64,000 nucleotides of DNA from Rhynchospora pubera (taxonomy: Eukaryota; Streptophyta; Magnoliopsida; Poales; Cyperaceae): assembly GCA_028095005.1 (NCBI GenBank), contig CM051460.1, positions 161,877,461 through 161,941,460 of the forward strand, given 5' to 3'. The notes under the pieces are model-generated. The model was not told where the DNA came from and ran no database searches. It worked only from the letters and a program-made list of their open reading frames with translations. This document shows positions 57,314 to 64,000 of the stretch, one piece after another. The first letter of the stretch is position 1; the number at the start of each line of letters is the position of its first letter. A program made the translations under genes and the position numbers.

Positions 57314-60039
57314 GAATTCATCAACATTAATAAATAAATATCATCAAAATATTCAAACAAATAAACTAACATGGCAAACTATGAAGGAATTCCCTTATGA
57401 AGAACCTAGGCAGTAATTGGGGGGGAAAAAGAGAAAGAGAAGATGCTAGATTATAGCAACAATGATTATATTCAGATTTAGGGGGAGAAAAAAGAGAAAG
57501 AGAAGGCCAAACCTATTAAAAGTAATTGAGTACTCCACAGTTCAGAGATTGCCTGCGAGGATCATCAATTACCGTAAAACCTGGAAAAAACCAGTAAAGC
57601 AACCAAATATCTTCATTTCAGACTACCCATTTAATATGTACATAACTTCAATGACATGAACCAAAGTCGACAAAGAGAGAATACAGAAACATGGCACATT
57701 TTAATTAAATAAAAGCTCAATCAACATAACAATACATGCACAATCCATTATTAGTTCTAAGATTCGTGGATGGCAACTGCTTAGAATATAAATGAAAATA
57801 TTAAAAATAAAAGAATCAATAAAGAAAATAAGTAAATAATTGCTCCTTAGAATATAATGCAAATATTAAAATAAAAGAATCAATAAAGAAAATGAGTAAA
57901 ATAATTATCTTGTCTGTCAAAGAGCTGCTTCACTTCCTTTTCTCTTCATGGAAGCAGACTTGAGACTGTTTAACTCGATCAAGTGAAAGAATGGAAGGCC
58001 TGAAGAAGAATTTTGCACTTGTAATTATAAAGAAAATATTGCCTTCTTTACAAACATTACTTTGAGACGTAAATTAAAATTTGCCTTAGATTTCAAGCAG
58101 AATCCTTAAAAGCCATAGTGACCTGGTACATTTGATTTGAATCAGGGAGACAAATCACATCACATGCCCCAACTTGGTGCTTACCATCTTTTGGCTCTAA
58201 AAGGCTCAAATTAAATGAGGGATTATCTTGGGTTTTTGTGAATTGAAGATGATGATCTAATTACCAACAAATAAGCAGTACAAATCGTCATACAACACAA
58301 CAAAAAAAAATGAATGATAAATGCAAAAAACTGAGTAGAATACTCAATTTGTTATACTATATAGATCAGTCCTATGTCAATACCTTTGTTCTTTATATGT
58401 TGGTTTTCCATATGATATTGCACAAAGTTTGAGATTACTTTGCCTGACAAATCGTCTTGTTGAACTACATCCTTTTTTTTTCCATAATCTAGCGTGGCTG
58501 CAATAGTGAGAGACTCTTAGACATCACACAAACATTTTTCCAAATATTGTCTCTACTTAGATATTATATATATCACCAAACGTTGTCTCTTGTACTTAAA
58601 TATCTTTGTCTTGAAATAACATGAAACAACAAAACTATAGAAAAATAAAAGGAAAAAACAAAAGAAAAATCTGAAATCTAAAGTTAACTTGATAACTGAA
58701 TATTAAAGGGAAAAAAATTAAAAGCAAAACATGAACATTCATACCAGCTTTAACTGATGGACTTCTTCATCTTTCGACTCTTTTTTTCAATGATTTACAT
58801 GACGCCAGGAGATCTTCCTTGCTGCAGATGGAGCAAAAAAGATAAATATATTAAATCAGGAAATAACAAAGAAAGGGAGAAGAGGGATGAGGCATCAGTT
58901 ATGGAAGAATAGGAGGCAACCAAAAGTAATAGCAATATGAACACCTTTATTTTGCCTTTCTACTCTGAGCAGAATCATTTTCCAAAATGATATTATTAGT
59001 TTTATAGACACATGTGTATACCAGTAAAATGGTTGAACATAATTGACATATTGAGGTTATAATTAATCCAATAAATGCATAAAAATTTTCAGAACAATAA
59101 TGATTCGAACTTCAATCACTCCCGACTATTTGTCCATTAGAGAAATAATCACATGTTAGCAACAGATGTCAACCCATTAAGCCCAAATATCCCAACCAAA
59201 CCAAAGAAAATTAATAAGAAAAATATATATATAAACACTTTGTATTTACCTAGATTATTTGCCATCATAAACAGGTTCAACTTAATCTAGGTCTGGCAAT
59301 CTCATGTCAAGTGTTAAGGTTGACTCCCCAGTCATTGAGCAACTTTCCTTGATTCATTTGTAATTTTTTGTTATGCCCCTGATAAGTATAAAAGGCGACT
59401 CATTATAAGTCCGGTCTTTATGGATCCAACCAGATTAGAGTAATACTACTTGTCCAATGTGTGATCAAACTGAATCAACTGAACATTTTTTTTAATGTAG
59501 CTAGGCATGCATGATTTTGGATGACAGTTAGTCAGGATTACTGTGACAATTGGACTTATTTGCAAGATATTGTGGAGTTTGCTCTTAAATTACATGATGT
59601 GAATCAGAAAGCTTTCTTAATTGTCTATGGCACTGTCTGCTAAAGCCTTTGGAATCATAGGAATATTGTCATTTTAAAAAAGAAAGAATCAAAGCTGTTA
59701 AATTCGTTCATTCAATGAACTTGATGAATTACTATTTGCTTGTTAGATATCAGTATATGAGCTTCCATATTCATATGTGGCACATGCAAACAAAATAGAA
59801 GGTGCATCAAATAAATGACTTAATAACAATGGGCTTTAAGGTTGCGAATTTATCTAGTAATTAATCTAACCTTTGTTGCTTCAACAAATGGTCTTTAACT
59901 ACTTTCTTCCATCCTCTTCTGAAGCACTCCTATTAAACAACTAAGTACAAAGAAAGAATATCAGAATAAAGCACCACTACATACACTCCCAACTGAAAGG
60001 CGAGAAACAAAGATAAGAAAATAAAGAAGATTGAGCTCC
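57314..60039. other. Helitron interior, intron-like
   Basis: AT-rich sequence with short exon-like islands (57935-58010 and 58730-58830 on the minus strand) but no continuous frame. Probably introns and decayed exons of the captured gene. Confidence 0.35.
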
Positions 60040-60279
60040 TTACCAGTCAAACAGGACCTTGCTAGACCTAAACTCGCTGGTGTTAGACCAGAAGGTCAGA
60101 TGCGAAGCCAGTGTGCTCACTACTCCGCAAAAGAAAATCATTGAGCAATTGCTCGACCCTTTCATTGCCGCCACTTGCTCTCTATACTTCCCAATCGCTG
60201 AATGTTGTTCCAGTCTTTTTTTTTTTGTTTGTTGAGCAAGAGAAGCACAGAGAGAAAAGAAAGGAAAGGAGAAAGGCAA
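60040..60279 (-). pseudogene. Captured first exon in the Helitron
   Basis: A minus-strand frame ends at a good donor (GACTG|GTAAGG at about 60045-60040). The likely start is an ATG near 60165, which gives MKGSSNCSMIFFCGVVSTLASHLTFWSN..., a signal-anchor-like N-terminus. Upstream, 60280-60620 is CT-rich on the minus strand, like a plant 5' UTR. The donor gene is not recognised. Typical of Helitron gene capture with the 5' part preserved. Confidence 0.45.
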
Positions 60280-60945
60280 GGAGAAAAGTCCAATCGCTAC
60301 TTATCGGTTGTTGCCGCTGCCCTTACCATCGAGCTTCCATCAGTCATCTCTATTGACAGCTACAAAGTGAGGTAACAGTGTTGAGTGTGGATTGGAAGGA
60401 AGTAGAGGGAAAGGTGGATTCAGGTTTTAAGGTGAGAGAGACGATGGAGGGGAAGGAGATCGAAGGGGTTTCTCAGTTAGTGGTGGGGTGGTGGCCCTGG
60501 AGTTCGAGTGAAAGAAGAAGGAGACGGTGAGGTCTAGAGAGGTGGGGCTCTCGGCGGACTCGAAGGAAAGAGGGGAAAAAAGAAGAAAAAAAAGGGGTCG
60601 CTGACTCGCTGATGAAGACAGGAGCGACGGAAAGCTCGAAGGAGACGACGGACGGATCGAGAATTTTGATCCAACGATTCAGATCGCTTCACTGGACATC
60701 AATGACATCATCATGACATCAGCAAATGTACTGTAAAAAAGTTCCTTAGAAATGGAGTATTTTTTGATTTGGATACGGAGAAGATTTCGGTTCAATAAAA
60801 TAGAAAGTTTATAAAGATGATCAAAATATAATACACATAATTATTATTTTAGACACAAAGAAAAATAATACTAAAATATATTATGTCAAACTACATAATT
60901 TTCAGGACATCCAAAATAATTGAAATTTTTGGGTGTTACAGATTC

Positions 60946-61435
60946 TAACTGTTGAGATTAACATATTTAAATATTGAAGTTAATACCGTAACTGTTGAAG
61001 TTAATATATATGCCAACTTCAATAATTTAAATATGCCCACTTCAAATATTACCTTCAACATTTAAATATGCCAAGTTCAACAATTATATATATTAACTTC
61101 AACAGTTATATATATAACATATTATACAATAGTTACATATATAATTTCAACAGCTACATATATAACTTCAACAGTTACACATATAACTTCAACAGTTATA
61201 TATTTTAACTTCAACAGTAACGATATTAACCTCAACAGTTATATATATTAACATTTAATATATATAAATAGACCAATTGTTGAAGTTGAAGTTGGCATAT
61301 TTAAATGTTGAAGTTAATATATATGACAACTCCAATAATTTAAATATGCCCACTTCAAATATTACCTTCAACATTTAAATATGCCAACTTCAACAATTAC
61401 GATATTAGTTTCAACATTTATGAATATTAATTTCA
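60946..61435. repeat. AACTTCAACAGTTATATAT minisatellite
   Basis: Roughly twenty variants of TTAACTTCAACAGTTATATATAT and its complement (TGTTGAAGTTAATATAT), with a longer direct repeat: CCCACTTCAAATATTACCTTCAACATTTAAATATGCC occurs at about 61034 and 61346. Both orientations occur, so much of it folds back. Confidence 0.8.
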
Positions 61436-61659
61436 ACGGATTATGAAGTGTGTGAGAGGGGCATGGGGGAGGGTGGGGGCGAGGGGGAGGGGGGATCGTA
61501 CGCGGGAGGGGTGGGGCTGGGGGAGTAGCGTACACATAAAAACGCGTTTTCTGGATTTCCAGAAGTGGAAGAGAGAATTCAAACACGTTTTCTAAAAATA
61601 AAAAAAATAAACGCGTTTCCTAAAAATGCTGGGATGGGATGATACGAATAAGTAACAAG

Positions 61660-61884
61660 TCGGCGTTTAATTAACGCGATCCATTAACGGCTAGCGGAAA
61701 ATAGAGTCTATTAGGCAAGTTCCACGTCTCTCTCTTTCTCCATTTTTATTTTCTTTTCTAAATCGTTCCACTTCTCTCTCTCTCCACCTCTCTCTCGCGT
61801 TTCCCCGTCTCTCTTCTCCATTGTTTCTCGTTTCTTCTCTCGTCGAACTCACGACTCCACCTCCGTCACCCTTCCAAGTTCGAA
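61660..61884 (+). promoter_or_regulatory. SAC3-like gene promoter and CT-rich 5' leader
   Basis: GGCGTTTAATTAACGCGATCCATTAACGGCTAGCGG precedes a leader rich in CTCTCTC and TTTCCCCGTCTCTC. The same modules recur at 50012, 51475 and 51708. The TATA-like box kept at 50080 is deleted here: AAAATAGAGTCTATTAGG replaces it. Confidence 0.55.
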
Positions 61885-64000
61885 ATGAGAGGACCTTTAG
61901 GATTACACGGACCCGCAAAGGCTTTAGATTCTCTTCCTTCACGCAGGTGATGAGTTGTACCAGAACGATAATAACATTTTAGAACTTGCAAATTTACGCT
62001 CAAATGTAACCTATACTGGGAGCCTTTACTGGCTTTTTTTTACTTTTTATTTATTTTAATCAGTCAACTTTAGATTTAAATGTGTTTAATTCACTATTGG
62101 AAATTCTATTGACCTTTCCTGTTAATTTACCAGTAATTTGTTACAAACTTACAGAGAAGAATTGGCAAAGGCAAGGCGTCTGTCCCGCTTTGGGGATGAT
62201 CTTAGTCAACCAGTTGTTGAGGTGGTTGAGATGTGTTCTGAAACAAGCCACCAGCAAGCTGAAATTGATTTTTCAGAGGCAACTGCTATAGTTGGTCTTT
62301 GCCCTGACATGTGTCCAGGTAAACCATTTATGAACTCATATTTGTATGAATGCACAAACTCTTTCCCTTTTCTTTTACTAGCCTTTTTTCAGGGGCAGTA
62401 AGAGGGTAAGTGGGTGGCAGCATTAAACTCAGAATTTCAGACCAAATGTTCCCTTACAATTTCTTTTTTGGCCAGAACCTGAAAGGGCTGAACGGGAGAG
62501 GACAGGAAATCTCGATAAGCATGAGCGGTTGGATGGAAATAGAAATCAAACCACTAAATCTCTCGCTGTTAAAATGGTAATTTAACACTCCTTTATTATT
62601 ATTTCTTTTATCATACTGTCAAGGAAAAACAACCTCAAATACAAACTGCAAATGTTGGCCATGCGTAAGTTCAGAAATTCATGCACTCCTGAAACCACTA
62701 AATATCTGTTTGCCCCTGTTAAACATCAGAAGTGATACCTATATGTTTCCCGCAATATCCCAACTTAGTCAGTACTGGAGATCTCTTTCATATCCCCATA
62801 TATAGCATAAAGTCGTAAACAGTGAGGTAAGGAGTAAATTGAATATGTTGGGGAAAACCAGTGGTACGGAGCATGGATTGATATCCATTTTATAGTTTGC
62901 GAGGTTATATATCAATATTTTTCTTCTGTGTGGGTGAATCTAGGGTACTAACAGGAATTGACAGATATGTGATTTTGCTTGGTGGATATGAAATTATTTT
63001 GTAAAATGGCTCAAAAATGCCTGTTTATTAAGGTTGTTTAAAGTTTAAACCTTAAAGATTCTAATTCTCAACTTTGATGCAAAAAAGAGATGCTTGATGG
63101 AGGCTTTAAACTGATGGATTTCTTCTGTTTGCAGTATAACAGGACTGCAGAGAGAGATCCTGGTCGAATAAGACCTCTTCCTGTCTTAGTGAGAACCATG
63201 GACTATCTCCTTGAGTTGATGGATAGGCCTTACGGCGATGATTTTCTTCGCTTATACAATTTCTTGTGGGACCGTATGAGAGCAGTTCGAATGGATCTGA
63301 GGATGCAACACATATCCGATTTAGATACAATTTCGATGCTTGAGCAGATGGTATCCTCTCATGTCTGAACTCTAATCTTAAGTTATATACCAGGTTCTGG
63401 CAGTATACTTGTCAGGTCCATTACTGGTATGAACCTTTTAACTGCCAAAAGGAATGGTCTTGCAGATCTTTATTTCGCATTTGTAGCTTTTTATTGTCTG
63501 TTAAATTTTATGGGTTGACTTATTTATATTTCCTATTTCCTTATCTTGGCAATGATTTTAGCTGGCTTATTTTGGTATTTAATTGCCCAAAAGGGTACTC
63601 CAAGCTACATTCAGCTAAATAGAGGTTTAATTCACAGATAAGTAAGGATTGCAATGTTGCTTTACATTGACCTATTTTTGTTCTTTTTCTATTGCAGATA
63701 AGGCTGCGCACATCATTGCTATGCACGACTTCTGCGAATACAACAAAGGAGAGGGCTTTTCAGAAGGCTTTGATGCACACCTGAATATTGAACAGATGAA
63801 CAAGGCATCCATGGAGCTCTTCCAAATGTATGAAGACCACAAGAGAAAGGGAATAGCTGTCCCTACTGAAAAGGAGTTTCGTGGCTATTATGCACTTCTC
63901 AAGCTGGACAAGCATCCTGGGTACAAGGCAAGTACTTTTCTTTTTTTTTTAAAAAAAAATTTGGAATAAAAAATGGGCTACTTCTGGACAAGAAGCATCC
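61885..64000 (+). CDS. SAC3/GANP-family protein (SAC3B-like), 5' part, runs off the window
   Basis: Exons 61885-61946, 62155-62318, 62476-62576, 63135-63350 and 63703-63927 (inferred acceptor) join in phase to 256 codons and continue past the edge. SAC3 is the scaffold of the TREX-2 complex, which couples transcription to mRNA export at nuclear pores. Visible are RREELAKARRLSRFGDDL, the conserved GLCPDMCPEPERAERE block, GNRNQTTKSLAVK, YNRTAERDPGRIRPLPVL, LRLYNFLWDRMRAVRMDLRMQHI and the helical SAC3 core EYNKGEGFSEGFDAHLNIEQMNKAS...EKEFRGYYALLKLDKHPGYK. The expected acceptor at 63697 gives a frameshift because CTGCGCAC has two extra bases compared with the family's CTG-CAC; using AG at 63701-63702 restores the frame and loses one residue (IRL becomes AA). 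The last exon seems to use a GC donor, AAG|GCAAGT. The long FG-rich N-terminus of Arabidopsis SAC3B is absent. It could be a functional short paralogue or a decaying duplicate. Confidence 0.85.

Larger units (their letters stand above)
56803..60767 (-). mobile_element. Probable non-autonomous Helitron
   Basis: On the minus strand the 3' end is a GC-rich hairpin (TCGCGCGAAGCGCGTA), then ATCATAG, then CTAG followed by T: the Helitron 3' signature of a hairpin about 10 bp before CTRR. The proposed 5' end is A|TCAAAAAATACTCC at 60767, so the ends are TC...CTAG between host A and T with no target duplication. The 3' end is clear and the 5' end is inferred. It contains captured exon-like pieces in the same orientation (60279-60040 and 57313-57160) and no RepHel gene. 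Confidence 0.65.
55740..60940. mobile_element. Solo-LTR-like element, copy B, 5-bp target duplication
   Basis: Starts TGTCACACCCCGTATCCGAG and ends TTTTTGGGTGTTACA, flanked by GATTC on both sides (55735-55739 and 60941-60945). Its first about 480 bp match copy A at 41358. It is 5.2 kb long only because of a 3965-bp insertion; removing that leaves 1236 bp, similar to copy A (1381 bp). No internal retrotransposon genes are seen. Confidence 0.75.
55559..61646. mobile_element. Outer palindromic element split by nested insertions
   Basis: The left arm 55559-55735 (CATCATTCCCACGCGTTTTTT, CTACGCGTTTTTTATTTCTG, CCCTCCCGCGTACG) is matched in inverse orientation by 61440-61646 (CGTACGCGGGAGGGG, AAACGCGTTTTCTGG, AAACGCGTTTCC, GATGGGATGATACG). 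The interior holds an AACTTCAACAGTTATAT minisatellite and the LTR-like element at 55740-60940. A 9-bp AATAAGTAA occurs at 55532 and 61647 near both outer edges and may be the target duplication, although the left copy is about 18 bp away from where the arm appears to start. Confidence 0.5.

Overview
The window is nuclear DNA from a flowering plant. It is AT-rich and intron-rich, its genes are widely spaced with plant-type GT-AG introns, and most of the sequence is transposon-derived. The conserved genes (a DMP/DUF679 membrane protein, the complex I 51-kDa subunit, a DNase I-like protein, a methionine sulfoxide reductase B and a SAC3-type mRNA-export protein) are all ordinary angiosperm housekeeping or membrane genes. 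I cannot name the species, and nothing in the window is bacterial or viral.

Layout. 1-1800: a reverse copy of an LTR-like family runs off the left edge, followed by a small foldback MITE. 1.9-3.8 kb: a DMP gene whose intron carries two MITEs. 4.5-6.7 kb: a fused double MITE, a SINE-like piece and a short hAT-like repeat. 7.0-9.8 kb: the mitochondrial NADH-binding 51-kDa subunit of complex I, three exons, complete. 10.9-15.6 kb (minus): a four-exon endonuclease/exonuclease/phosphatase-fold protein. 15.6-31.5 kb: gene-poor DNA with MITEs, two SINE-like copies, a Pack-MULE (9-bp target duplication, captured gene fragment), a possible LTR remnant and an Ac-type hAT element (8-bp target duplication). 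31.8-39.7 kb (minus): a three-exon MsrB gene whose first intron holds a 4.2-kb hAT element and whose second holds a MITE.

39.7-61.6 kb is a nested transposon and duplication zone. It holds an LTR-like element with a 5-bp target duplication, a decayed Tip100-like hAT with an 8-bp target duplication, and two copies of a block of about 1.6 kb that act as empty-site controls for each other's insertions. It also holds partial copies of the promoter, 5' leader and exon-3 end of the SAC3-like gene. At 55.6-61.6 kb a three-layer nest is seen: a probable Helitron inside an LTR-like element inside a palindromic element. 61.9 kb to the right edge: five exons of a SAC3/GANP-family gene, which continues beyond the window. 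It lacks the usual long N-terminus and needs an unusual splice acceptor to stay in frame.

The genes have no operon-like relationship. The biological interest lies in how the transposons shaped the introns and the SAC3 promoter region. I found no new multi-gene system. The best candidates for something undescribed are the palindromic MITE superfamily with exchangeable ends, the two-sided empty-site duplication, and the reshuffled SAC3 5' region.
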